Assembly (NCBI GenBank): GCA_958450325.1
Contig: OY288257.1
Span: 30,770,771-30,834,770, forward strand
Direction of reading: 5' to 3'
Length of the DNA stretch: 64,000 bases
Origin: Agrostemma githago
Taxonomy: Eukaryota; Streptophyta; Magnoliopsida; Caryophyllales; Caryophyllaceae
In this document: positions 24,859 through 37,637 of the stretch, one piece after another
Layout of the letters: each line of letters begins with the position of its first letter
Numbering within the stretch: the first letter of the stretch is position 1
The notes under the pieces: model-generated
Told to the model about the DNA's origin: nothing
The model's database searches: none
What the model saw: only the letters and a program-made list of their open reading frames with translations
Position numbers and translations under genes: made by a program

Positions 24859-25347
24859 TTATACGTAGAATCCGGGCCAGTGTTGCCTCAGAATGTTGAA
24901 GACGCACACGTAGGTGGAGACGCTGTCTTTGTCTGCATCTCCATACCCAAGACTTTTCCAATCAATTGAGGGAAAAGTGCTCTGCCTTCCCTCCTTCAAC
25001 AAATCACTGTCGGCATTAGTTGCGACCCACAGATGAGGACCAGTCATACCATCTGCAGTATTCCTGAAGTCCGACTTTCCCCTCCCAACCCTCTCGAAGC
25101 ACTTCTGCAGTTTGTATGCACTCCTGTACCTTGCCTCGCCAGTGGAGAACTCGATTGCGATAGCCCGCTTGAAAACCCCAGGTTTCCCCTTCCAAACATG
25201 GTGGACTTTCCTTACAGGGTATCCCAGCCTCAGCAGTTCGTCCCTAATGTACGTGAAACTTCTTCCGCTGACCTCTCCGTCGGAATTCAGTTCATACGGC
25301 AGATTGTGCATGATGACGGTTGGTGGGTAGATTAATTTGCCAGCCAT
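24859..25347 (-). CDS. XS-domain-like protein 1 carried by the Helitron
   Basis: A 162-aa intronless frame starts MAGKLIYPPTVIMHNLPYE. XS domains (rice gene X and SGS3) are RNA-binding folds in SGS3, IDN2 and FDM proteins of plant small-RNA silencing. The pattern fits: a starting [WY]PP followed by hydrophobics and N.P (residues 7-18), RDELLRLGYPVRKVHH (about 34-49), AIAIEFSTG (about 63-71), ALQK-like YKLQKCFE (about 77-85) and GPHLWVA (about 103-109). The protein is essentially the domain alone, without the zinc finger or coiled coils of SGS3/FDM proteins. It is antisense to the other Helitron genes. The second ORF at 26492-26977 is a diverged relative of the same length with the same ending FYV. 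A Helitron-specific fold of other origin remains possible. Confidence 0.65.
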   Translation of the reverse strand: MAGKLIYPPTVIMHNLPYELNSDGEVSGRSFTYIRDELLRLGYPVRKVHHVWKGKPGVFKRAIAIEFSTGEARYRSAYKLQKCFERVGRGKSDFRNTADGMTGPHLWVATNADSDLLKEGRQSTFPSIDWKSLGYGDADKDSVSTYVCVFNILRQHWPGFYV

Positions 25348-26491
25348 TGTTTACAGTTCTTTGTTTATGCTCTGCTTTGATTTTTTTTTCAGGTTGAGGA
25401 TTTGATTGGATTTGGGAATGAAAAATGACTTTGGTCGTTCTGCATGCTAAGTATTGCTTGAGGAATACGGTTAAGTTGGTTTTGGTGATGGTGATGTCAT
25501 AATTACAGCGTATGGGTGATGCAGCATTAGTAATTGGTTAATCTCATTGGTAAACGGAAGAAGTTACCAATTTTCGGCGCCATATTACTTGGTTAGTCAT
25601 CATTGCAATTTGTGTCTATCAAGTTTCCTAACTACCAATTGAAATGGACGACTATTTTTTTGTTAATCAGTTGTAACTTAGACAGTCACCTTTATTTGCA
25701 CACCTTTTTCCGTTGTTAACCGTGCTGAATTATTTTGTAAGTATAAAAACAAATTCTGAACGTATAGTTAATATTTCCGATACTACATCTCATATTTGTC
25801 GGACGTCAGTGCCACCATGTAGCAGTAAGGTAGACCATTTAGATGTTGCCCAAATAATTATTAACATTAGAGTGAAACAAACCTTTCATATTCTTTTGTG
25901 TTAAGTACACTACTTTGCTTTAATATTTTACGTACGTTGTGGTGCACCTACGTTTGACATTATTTCGTGACACGATGAGTTTCACTCATACGCTTTTCAC
26001 TAATTTAATTTGTTACCCACCAATTTTATTCGTGCACGTTCAGATATATATCCAAAAAAATAATATTCGTGCACGTTTGTATTACGGATTTATAAATAGT
26101 TCGAACCAGTTTACTAACTTCTTCAAAATGCAGTGTCCAAATGCTCAGTTACTAACTTGCCCCTTAGAGTATGGTGGAACTTTATTCATATCAGATGGTC
26201 CGTGATAAAATTTTAATTACGTTGAGCACGAGAATCGGTACCAAATTGAATTACTAACTAGTAAACGCATCACTTTCACTAAGAATTGCAATCAGTTCGT
26301 CCAATGCGTTAGACACCGTGGACATGCAGTTGATTGTCGGAGAAGATCACGTAGTTTTCGGCTAATGCGTTAATAACATATTCTTAACTTTCACTAACAT
26401 AACTAATTACACGTTTTGTGCCACTCGACATACATTTAATATCTATGCCCAACACAATGTATTCAAAATACTTACTCCCCTTCCCGTTCAT
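25348..26491. other. Helitron spacer between the two XS-like ORFs
   Basis: AT-rich sequence with no credible ORF; the 5' side of XS-like ORF 1 and the 3' side of ORF 2. No TATA box could be assigned with confidence. Confidence 0.5.
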
Positions 26492-26977
26492 CTAATCCAC
26501 GTAGAAATCCCTGTATATTTCATTGAGGGCGTCCATAACATGACCATATGTCCCAAATTCCTCTGCCTCGCCCAAATACGTTCCCACATAACGGCACCAT
26601 GTTGACACCATACGGTAGTCCGTTGCCGTTGACAGATACTTTTCATCTTCCCAAGAAGCAACCCAACAATGTGGGCCGGCTTGGTGATCCCATTGGTAGG
26701 TCATTGCTTCTTTTGTCATCCCTTCATTTTCAAACTCCCTTTGAAGTTTGAACGCTTGGAAATAGTTTGGCATTCTTGCTCCAAACTCAACCACAACCGC
26801 CCTTTCGAAGTCGTCATTTGGAGATATACATGCATCCAGTCTAACAACCTCATAACCAAGGAAGTTTAGTCTCAATCTCAAAATATGCAAATTCTGACAA
26901 ATATACCACCCGTCCTGCACGTCATACGGCATGTTGTCGAAGATGCACTTTGGTGGCCACATCAACTCCCTATACAT
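26492..26977 (-). CDS. XS-domain-like protein 2 carried by the Helitron
   Basis: A 161-aa intronless frame starts MYRELMWPPKCIFDNMPYD. It fits the XS pattern better than its neighbour: WPP followed by a hydrophobic stretch and N.P (residues 7-17), DGW, LRLRLNFLGYEVVRLD (about 33-48), RAVVVEFG (about 58-65), FQAFKLQREFENEG (about 73-86) and GPHCWVASWEDEKYLS (about 102-117), the last matching the usual YGW.A..DDY end. It ends FYVD. Host proteins with this domain bind double-stranded RNA with a 5' overhang (SGS3) or act with AGO4/DRM2 in RNA-directed DNA methylation (IDN2/FDM). A role for this short form is not known to me; interference with silencing is an inference. Confidence 0.75.
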   Translation of the reverse strand: MYRELMWPPKCIFDNMPYDVQDGWYICQNLHILRLRLNFLGYEVVRLDACISPNDDFERAVVVEFGARMPNYFQAFKLQREFENEGMTKEAMTYQWDHQAGPHCWVASWEDEKYLSTATDYRMVSTWCRYVGTYLGEAEEFGTYGHVMDALNEIYRDFYVD

Positions 26978-27980
26978 TCTTTTTTGATTATGAAAAACGG
27001 TTTGTGCTGTTGGTGTTTTGGTTTTCTTATTGTTGTGAAAAAGTTAGATTTGCATGCAGGATCAAGGTTTTTTAAAATGAAGTAAATGTAGATGTATTAT
27101 TTACTTTGATTATATGTTGTGATGATAATGACTATTTGACTTCCATTTAGTGTATTTGTGTATGGGTTTAAGTTTGTCCATAACGATACTAACGCATACG
27201 ACTGAGTTTAGCTACGACAATTTTACACCTTCATAATATCTTACTATTATATGACGTTACTGTTAACTTCATGTCAGTCACCGTATTCTCGGTGGTCAGC
27301 GATTTTTTTATATATCGCTTGAAGTTATCATTGCTGGAAACGGGTTGAATAGTACCTTGCCGGTTATTGGATTGGGTTGGTTATAACTATGGTTACTGTC
27401 TTTAAGCAAGCCCACTGGACCGTTTAGCTTGGTCCATGTGAACCCCTATTCACTATGATTGGGTCGGTTATAATATGCTTGATTTCGACAACCCAAGATT
27501 TCATGCAGCCCAAAAACCGTGGATTAACGGTGTATGTGTTAATTTTTCTACCCAGTCTGCGGAACCCATATCGTTGCCCTCTCATTAATAGTTTGTTCGA
27601 AACGATTAGCACATCCAAATGTTTGTTCGTGTTGACATTGACACACAAAAAAACATAAAGATTGCATAAAAAAAAATATAAGAAAAAAAACGAAATTACA
27701 TTAACGACATTACTTCTTCAAGGGATTATTACTCGGCACATGTACTTAGACGTTGATGTTGTGCGCGACTGTAAACTTTTGCGTAGGTGGAAAGCTCATT
27801 CTACACGAAGGAGTAAAAATTATAATGGCATCTCGAAGATATTGTGTCATACCAACTATGGATTCTTCATTGCATATATTAGTAATTAGTAACGCACGCC
27901 TTAACTTAACGTACGGTTAATGAATAACTTCATTTTAGATGTTAAATAATTCCACCCTTTATATAGATGAAAGCGAACAG
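26978..27980. other. Helitron 3' region, noncoding
   Basis: It holds the presumed promoter of XS-like ORF 2 and about 1 kb of AT-rich sequence before the terminal hairpin. No further gene is recognised. Confidence 0.5.
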
Positions 27981-28011
27981 CCCGTGAAATCTTTCACGGG
28001 TAACACACTAG
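27981..28011 (+). terminator. Helitron 3' terminal hairpin and CTAG end
   Basis: CCCGTGAAA and TTTCACGGG form a 9-bp perfect stem with a 2-nt loop; ACACACTAG follows and the element ends at G28011, before T. This is the replication-termination signal expected for a Helitron. Confidence 0.92.
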
Positions 28012-28264
28012 TTGAATTAGAATTCATAACTGAATTCGAGAGCATTATAGCCTTATAGATTAAATTGATACGAAGAGAATTTAAAAGTTAAAGATTTATA
28101 AAAAAAAGGGTGAAATAGGAATTTTTTTGGAAAAATTCTTTAAGATTAACTAAATCTATCATTAGCAAAAAATAATTACGTAAAGTTATCGTGATACTGG
28201 AATGCGAAGACTAAAAAGTGCGGGAATATTGGGAGAAAAGAAAAGGAATGCAAGCCAAATAGCC

Positions 28265-28273
28265 AATATAAAG
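28265..28273 (+). promoter_or_regulatory. Possible TATA box of the UGT gene
   Basis: AATATAAAG lies about 105 bp upstream of the UGT start codon at 28374, in the 360 bp left between the Helitron end and the gene. Confidence 0.4.
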
Positions 28274-28373
28274 AAAGCATTCACAGCTTCATCTTCATTC
28301 CTTCAAGTAATAAGCTGCTGCTGCTATAATAATACATTAAATTAAACCCTTGTTTCTTTCTTGTCAAACAAAA

Positions 28374-29427
28374 ATGGATAATGAAGTAACAGTAGTAATG
28401 GTGCCTCTTCCAGCCCAAGGCCATCTGAACCAACTCCTCCACCTCTCCCATCTCATCTCCTCCTTCCAAATCCCTGTTCACTTCGCTTCTTCCACTCTCC
28501 ACAACCGCCAAGCCAAACTCCGCCTCCACGGCAGAAACTCAACCCCAACCCAGATCATCCACTTCCATGACTTCGATCTCCCTTGCAAATCACCCCCGCC
28601 AGACCCCGCTTCTGCCTCCCACTTCCCAACTCACCTCCAACCCCTGTTTGACGAGGCGCCTCTGCTCCGCCAACCCGTCTCGCAACTCATCAAACAACTC
28701 TCATCAAAGTTCAAACGTGTCATTGTTGTTCATGATTCTATGATGGCGTCTGTTGTCCAGGATGTGAAATCAATCTCCAATGCGGAGCCCTTCATTTTCA
28801 TCCCTTGTTCTGCTTTTACTTTCTTCTTCGGAATCTGGGATTCTATCCCTCAAAAGCCCTTTCACCTGGATTCCGATGTTCCCACTTCTGTGCCTTCACA
28901 CGAGGGCTGCTTTTCACCTCAAGTTGCGATTTCTATACAGAATGAATCTAAGCATTTCAATCCCAAATCCGGGTTTCTGTTCAACAGTTGCAGTGAAATC
29001 GATGGAAAATATATCGAACTAGTGAAAATGATGACTACGAGTTCAGCTGATACGAAACACTTTGCGATCGGACCGTTTAATCCTGTTGAAATGAGAAACA
29101 GGAGAGAAGGGGAAGGCAAATGGGAAAGGAGAGCTGAATGTCTAGCGTGGCTGGACAGGCAGGAGAAGGATTCGGTGATTTACGTGTCGTTTGGATCGAC
29201 GAGTGTGATGGGTGATGAACAGACCAGAGAGTTGGCTCTGGGATTGGAAGAGAGTGGTCAGAAGTTTATATGGGTTCTTAAAAGTGCTGATAGAGTCAAT
29301 ATTTTTAGCCAAGATGAAAACTCAGCATCTCAGTTGCCAGAAGGGTATGAAGAAAGGGTTAAAGATAGCGGAATGGTTGTTAGAGAATGGGCTCCACAGT
29401 TACAGATTTTGGCACATCCATCCACAG
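28374..29427 (+). CDS. Zeatin O-glucosyltransferase-like UGT, first exon only
   Basis: This is a family 1 glycosyltransferase (UGT) that transfers a sugar from UDP-sugar to a small acceptor; the N-terminus (VVMVPLPAQGHLNQLLHLS, then NRQAKLRLHG) is that of the UGT93/zeatin O-glucosyltransferase clade, which O-glucosylates cytokinins. The start at 28374 (MDNEVTV) is preferred over the upstream in-frame ATG at 28350 because UGTs of this clade start close to the V.MVP strand. The frame runs 351 codons to WAPQLQILAHPSTG, the middle of the C-terminal PSPG box, and meets a donor-like GT at 29428. The rest of the box (GFLSHCGWNS-type) and about 110 residues are not found anywhere in the window, so the gene is either cut off or has an intron of more than 34 kb filled with transposons. 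The exon itself has no stop. Confidence 0.85.
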
Positions 29428-29725
29428 GTCAACTAACGCTTCTCATCTTTTCTTTATCATTAGTTTTTTTCATATCTATCTTAACCCGGATTCATAATGG
29501 TCAAAAATTTTAAGACTCTTATCCGGATTCGAGAGGTCCGGATCCTTCATGGGTTTGGACCCGATATGTATAATTTTTTGAATATATAACAACGAGGTGG
29601 TATGACTTTTAACCGGACATTTAAAAGCCAAATTACAACCTCGGTAGTAATTTTAAACAAAGTTGAATGCTCAACAATTATAAACATAAGCTTCACATTA
29701 TAATAACTTTAGAATACAATTACTA

Positions 29726-30021
29726 CTCCCTCCGTCCATAATTTATCGCCCCGCTTTCCTTTTTGGGTAGGTTATTATTTATTGCCCCATTCCATCACTT
29801 TCCTTTTTCATCCTATCTTTTTTACCAAACTAACCTTGTTGCTTTTTTTTATTTACAAAAATACCATTGAATTAAACTTACAATAGTACACTTAACCTCT
29901 AATATTTTATTTATGTATTTCACCATTAATTATGGCCCACCATCATTTCTTTAATATTATAAATATTTTTCTTATTTTTTGTGCATAAAGTAATGGGACA
30001 ATAAATTATGGAAGGAGGGAG
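29726..30021. mobile_element. Stowaway-like MITE, 296 bp
   Basis: It begins CTCCCTCCGTCCATAATTTA and ends with the complement, TAAATTATGGAAGGAGGGAG, between TA dinucleotides, as expected for Tc1/mariner-related Stowaway elements. Confidence 0.85.
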
Positions 30022-30138
30022 TATTTCAAAAAAAAAATTACTTGTAAGTACTACAAACTAAGGAGTAATGTATTACGAATGAAAAGTGAACGAGGGGAGT
30101 ACCCAGCCTCATGGTCATGTAAATTAATGTATTTATTA

Positions 30139-30228
30139 CTCCCTCCGTATCTATATCTTCGTCCACTTTGTTTAATATATAGGTGGAATATTATATTAAA
30201 AGTGACGAACATATAGATACGAAGGGAG
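30139..30228. mobile_element. Short Stowaway-like MITE, 90 bp
   Basis: Starts CTCCCTCCGTATCTATAT and ends ATATAGATACGAAGGGAG between TA dinucleotides; almost the whole length can fold as a hairpin. Confidence 0.8.
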
Positions 30229-30595
30229 TATTTATTTATTTTTAACAATTTTAACAGGTTCAAAGGGTCGGGTCCAGGTCCAAGTCGTCCAACTTATAGG
30301 ACCCGGACCCAGAGTTTTTTTGAAGGACCCATACCCGAGGGTCTAAGAAAAGGACCCATACCCGACCCATTAAGGCAAAGACCCGACGGGTCAGGATAGG
30401 ATCCCGGACCCATTGTCATCCCTAATCTTAACCTATGACCATCACCATCAAAGGATCACCTTAATGGAGGTCATCCCTATTTTACTGTTTTAAGCAATTT
30501 GTTGACCCTCACTCATCTTACCATGACCTAGGTCATCAACCCAATCATTTCTCACTTTCTCTACCCCGCATATCTCTCTCCTATTTTTTTTCCAA

Positions 30596-30611
30596 CTACA
30601 TATACATATAC

Positions 30612-30652
<41 letters not shown>
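30596..30652. repeat. (TA)n microsatellite
   Basis: About 57 bp of TATA/TACATA grading into pure (TA)n; it forms the left border of inverted-repeat element E. Confidence 0.9.
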
Positions 30653-30655
<3 letters not shown>

Positions 30656-31000
30656 AAGATCCGGTGAGAACCATCACTTGATAAGAACCGTGAGAACCTC
30701 AATCAAAACTCAATAAATTTTTTTTTTCGAAAATTTAGATGACTAATTTACCCTTAACTTCATTTATTCAAATACTTTATTAGGCATAACTAATCATATT
30801 TATTAAAAATATTAATAAAAATGCTATTTATTTACGAAAATTGAAAAGGTACACTAAAATACAATTTAGGTACACTGAAAGTGCAATAAGGTACATCAAA
30901 AAATTAGATACACTAAAACGAGTATTAGGTACACTAAAATTATAAGTTTCCGTTTCCGTCACTAGACGAGATTATTTTACCGAAAAATATGTTGCCTAGC

Positions 31001-31386
31001 CAGGGGCAGACCTAGGGGGTCCCGGGCCCCCTCAGCCCATTTCGAAATAATTAAGTTTTAATAATGGGATATGTCATTATGTTGGTGGTGGTGCAATGGT
31101 TTAGTCCTTTGTCATTTAAGCCTGGAGAGGGGACTCGAACCTGGGTCATTTGCGTCAAATATTGATCACATAACCAACCTCACAACCTCATACTTGATGC
31201 ATTATATCAATGAAAGAATAGTCTTATACTTTTTAATTAAACAATTTATCAAAACTTTCATTCTTTTTCTCATAGATTTTAACAACACTTTACAAATATT
31301 TGATTTAATATTTTGTTAGATATGGTAATTGTTTCATTTAATTTTGTAATGATTTTAATAATCATGTCATAAAAATATGATTTAAA

Positions 31387-31452
<66 letters not shown>

Positions 31453-31698
31453 ATATACGGAGTATTTTTCAAACAATTGGAGAAATAAATAAATATTTTT
31501 ATGGTTGCTATGGAGTATTAAAGAATATTTAATCAAAATTTTATATTAATTGGATTATGACCATAAATATTTAAGTTAAAATTGGATATGTCATTTAGGA
31601 TCATTTTCGGGTCGCACGACTCGAATTGTTTTTTTATAGATGTCGTTGTTAAAAAAATATTGTGCCCCCCTACCGAGGAAATCCTAGGTCCGCCATTG
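31001..31698. mobile_element. hAT-type nonautonomous element nested in element E
   Basis: The ends CAGGGGCAGACCTAGG and CCTAGGTCCGCCATTG are inverted repeats with three mismatches. Flanks TGCCTAGC (30993-31000) and TGCCCAGC (31699-31706) match at 7 of 8 bases. It contains a (TA)n tract at 31391-31449 and a B-box-like GGTTCGAGTCC on the minus strand at 31141-31131. Confidence 0.7.
31391..31449. repeat. (AT)n microsatellite
   Basis: About 29 uninterrupted AT units within the nested hAT-type element. Confidence 0.95.
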
Positions 31699-31811
31699 TG
31701 CCCAGCCATTAAATTGTACGACGAATCCAAATATGCCATTAAATTTTGAAAAAAAATAATAATTTAACGAAGTTATCAAAGTTCTCACCAAGTTGATGAT
31801 TATCACATGAT

Positions 31812-31998
<187 letters not shown>

Positions 31999-32039
31999 AC
32001 TCCTTACACCCATTGGGCCACAATCTAGACCATTAGATT

Positions 32040-34418
<2,379 letters not shown>

Positions 34419-37098
34419 TTATTTTTAAAAAAAATTCCGAAATTATTTATTTTTTTCCGGAAAATATTGATTGTTTTTCCCGAGAAAAAAATTTGGGGAA
34501 AAAATTGTTATGTATGAGTTTTTGTTTTAATCTTAGCCTTTAATTTGATTTTAATCTAATGGTTGAGATTGTGCCTCAATGGGTGCGGCGAGTTGAGCTT
34601 TCTCAAAGGATCCTAGATATATATATGGGCGGGCTCCGGTGAGGCAGGGTAACTCTTTACAGCCATTGAGGCACAATCTAGACCATTAGATTAAGATGGA
34701 ATATAAATCTAAATAAGTGTTATATATACACTAAAAAACTCATTATATACATTATTAAACTCACCATATATACACACACTTAAGAACTCAATATTTACAG
34801 TAAAAATAATTGTTATATATACACTCAAATAGTTATTATGTACACCAATTAATCAACAATGGAACATACATCAAAATAACTGTTATATACACTAAAAAAA
34901 CTCATTATATACGTTATTAAACTCACTGCATATATATACACTTAAGAACTAAATACATACAGTAAAATAATTGTTATATGCACTCAAGTACAATAATCGT
35001 TATATATATATATACTCAAATAATTAATATGTACATCAGTGTGGACATGACGTAGGTCCACCCCGACGCGGCGAAGCGCGGGTTTGGGTAGGCGAATGAA
35101 TCTCGTGGTAAGATTGTTCTCGGGTTCGAAATTTAAGTCAAAATGGAGTCGCCACCGAATTTTGTGGTTATTCGGAACCATACGAGCCCACTCTATGTCG
35201 TCATGGGCTATACACAAAGTAAGCCCACTCCGATTTCAGAGTTTACGGGGCTCGTCCCTTTGCATTGCGATACCGATACCATCTACACCGGTAATCGTGT
35301 AAAGAATGACTCTCGTTCGCCAAGGGTTTCGGACATCCAGAAACCAAAGGTTCTGAGTAAGGGGTGAGGGTACGTGTTGGGAAGCCCACGAAGGACACCC
35401 AACCCCGCCCGCACATGGCGGCCTCTACTAAGACATCGTTCGTGTTCATGATACGCGCGCTAGTAAAATAACGAAATGATATGCAAACAGCGTTTTGTAT
35501 AAACATGCGAATTTTGCGTTAACTACGTCATTTAATGCATCTAATTATGGTCGAGTTGAGTTAGCATGCGAGGTTCATTTATAAAGCGTAAAAGCAAATA
35601 ATAAATAAAGCTCGAAAAAGGAAGTAAAAAGCGTACAAGCTACACGGGCGGAAATACAACCCGGATTTCACAATACGACATAAACAAAATAATGTAAAGA
35701 TAAAAAAAGGACCCGTATGAAAGCTAGACCGCGAAATATGTAGATGGACTACCCCGCTTAAATACGTATTATGTTACGTATGAAGCGAAGGACGGAAATA
35801 TGAGATTGTGGCGTATTACTAGCCTAGTCTCACATTCCGTAGTCTTGTCCCGACTTATCACGTCAAAGTGGTCAAAGTCGTTCTACGTGTCGTGACATGT
35901 ATAGCGTTTTGAAAAATGATGAAGGGTCGGTCAATGGTCTAAAGTTGATAAGGACGGGGCTCGGAATATGTGTCCAAGCCCTCGGGTTTCTGAGTTGCCA
36001 GACCCACTCGACCGAGTAATTGATTGACTCGACCGAGTGCGCCATTAACGTGGCTACTGCCCATATTTTGGGGGGTTACTCGATCGAGTGCCTTATGGCA
36101 CTCGGTCGAGTGCATCATTAATGGGGCTACTGCCCTGTTTTTGGGGTGCAACTCGATCGAGTGGCCTATGGCACTCGGTCGAGTGCCCCCTGTACGAGTA
36201 GTGATTTGCTCGATTTTATGACTTGAAATCGATGGTCGGCCGATATCGCATGATTTGTATTCGACTCGGCCTCCGGTACTATAATCGTGTAAGAACGATT
36301 ATAATACCGTCACCGGAGGTTTTATAAAAACGCTTGCGTTTAGATTACGAAACTTTTGAATTAGTAACGAGATGCATCCCTCTACGTCACGACATCGAAA
36401 CTAACCCTTTCGGGTTACGTGATGTCGGTGTTCGTGTCAACGGGTCTCGTACCAATTATGGAAATGGAATGAAATTCGTTCAACTACGACCGTTTGCGAT
36501 CGCGTTACGCCCTTGAGTACATTGGGGCGGGGCTCCTCGAAAGGGCTCCACCTCCGTCGTTGCTCCTAAAGGGATTAAACGGATCTAAGGCAAAGATCGT
36601 AGTCAAACGGATTTTAAACCGAAATTTGATACTAGTTTTAAATATACACGGTATTAATAATATAATGAAGATAAAATGATATAAAACGAAAATGTAAAAG
36701 ATGCAAAAAAAAGTGCTAGTGTTAACGTTGTGACAATTACGATTATAACACGAAAAAATATGATGAATAAACGGAAATAAAGCGAGATAAAAGAGATTAG
36801 AACGAGGTTTAAGACACCCTCAACATACATGCTAGTATAGGACTCGGAAATAGGCTCGTGAACAGCGACAATGCTAAGGAGTATCGAGTACGTATGTGAG
36901 TTATGGTGTATATGGATGTGTATGTGTGTGTGTGTGTCGATTTCCGAGGTATAGAGGCTCGGAAATGGTGTGTTTTGCTTAGGGTTTGCAATGTATGGAG
37001 TGTAGGGTTGAAGTAGGGTGGATGTAGGGTGAAAGTGTTGTGTAATTTCTGAAGAAAAAAGGTTGTAAAAAGTTGTGAAAATGCATGGGGGATGTCGG

Positions 37099-37106
37099 TA
37101 TTTATA
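37099..37106 (-). promoter_or_regulatory. TATA box in the 3' LTR
   Basis: TATAAATA on the minus strand. The equivalent box in the 5' LTR is at 50375-50382. Confidence 0.6.
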
Positions 37107-37130
37107 GGCATTTTGCCACAACCTAGGGAC

Positions 37131-37236
37131 ACTCGATCGAGTGGCCCTAGTGCACTCGATCGAGTGCCTAAATGGGCGGGTCTGATCCGGTTGGGGACGC
37201 TCCACTCGATCGAGTGGGCAATCCACTCGATCGAGT
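37131..37236. promoter_or_regulatory. Four ACTCGATCGAGT palindromes upstream of the LTR TATA box
   Basis: Perfect 12-bp palindromes at 37131-37142, 37154-37165, 37204-37215 and 37225-37236, most extended to 14 bp by C...G. On the minus strand they lie 25-137 bp upstream of TATAAATA. In the 5' LTR the third copy is ACTCGACCGAGT. Placement suggests activator sites; that is inference. Confidence 0.6.
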
Positions 37237-37624
37237 GGATCAACGAAGGTTGAGATAAATAAGGCAAGAATATCTTGCTTGTTTTGACTTCATTTTCGAA
37301 TTCAAATTTGTGCGCTCACTTGAACTCAGCCGGTTTTTGAGACGGTTTTGCCTTTGACCGGGTTTTGACCCGGTCGGGAAAGGACGGGAAATATTTTTGG
37401 TGTCGGTTTTGGCCCAAATTAGTCTTATTTGACTCGGAACGATCCGCTGGGCCTGAATTTGAGGTCTGTTTTGTGAGATTTTACTCCGCTAAAAAGTCCA
37501 TGTCGGATATTATGAATTCCGAGCCCAAATCCGAGTATACTAAGTCACGTTGACGTCCAATCATCATCGGGTGTTTTTCGGAGACTACCATAGACACGTG
37601 GCAGTCAAAATGCGGGTGTCTACA

Positions 37625-37637
37625 GAGCCCCCACTCT
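37625..37637 (-). other. Polypurine tract
   Basis: On the minus strand AGAGTGGGGGCTC ends directly at the 3' LTR start (TGTAGAC). G-rich tracts ending at the LTR prime plus-strand synthesis. Confidence 0.65.

Larger units (their letters stand above)
12100..28011 (+). mobile_element. Autonomous-type Helitron, 15.9 kb
   Basis: The element begins TCCTCTCTATATTAAAT after an A at 12099 (a start at 12103, TCTCTATATT, is also possible). It ends with a 9-bp perfect hairpin CCCGTGAAATCTTTCACGGG at 27981-28000, eight bases later CTAG at 28008-28011, then T. TC start, hairpin, CTRR end and insertion between A and T are the Helitron hallmarks. Inside are an RPA1-like gene, a spliced Rep/helicase gene with intact motifs, and two minus-strand XS-type ORFs. 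It sits about 360 bp upstream of the UGT start codon. Confidence 0.9.
29487..30424. mobile_element. hAT-type nonautonomous element behind the UGT exon, holding two Stowaway MITEs
   Basis: The flanks carry a perfect 8-bp duplication, ATCTTAAC, at 29479-29486 and 30425-30432. The right end reads CATTGTCATCCCTA (TAGGGATGACAATGG on the other strand), a common plant hAT terminus; the left end CCGGATTCATAATGG matches it at 9 of 15 positions. GGACCC/GGGTCC words fill both subterminal parts. Two CTCCCTCCG-type MITEs lie inside. Confidence 0.7.
35040..37624 (-). repeat. 3' LTR of the Tat retrotransposon
   Basis: Length 2585 bp, identical in length to the 5' LTR at 48316-50900. It has a minus-strand TATA box at 37099-37106, four ACTCGATCGAGT palindromes at 37131-37236 upstream of it, and a second group of related palindromes at about 36010-36185. 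ORFs of up to 190 codons in it also occur in the other LTR and have no protein features. Confidence 0.95.

Noticed and set aside
31081..31151. Possible tRNA gene near GGACTCGAACC
   Set aside because: Only a B-box-like word on the minus strand; no cloverleaf stems or A box could be drawn.
36654..37267. 190- and 152-codon minus-strand ORFs, repeated at 49930-50543
   Set aside because: They lie within the LTRs, show low-complexity Thr/His/Ile composition, and recur only because the LTR is duplicated.
35040..37624. Regularly spaced palindromes as a CRISPR array
   Set aside because: Eukaryotic LTR sequence, irregular spacing, no cas genes, and the interspersed sequence is itself repeated.
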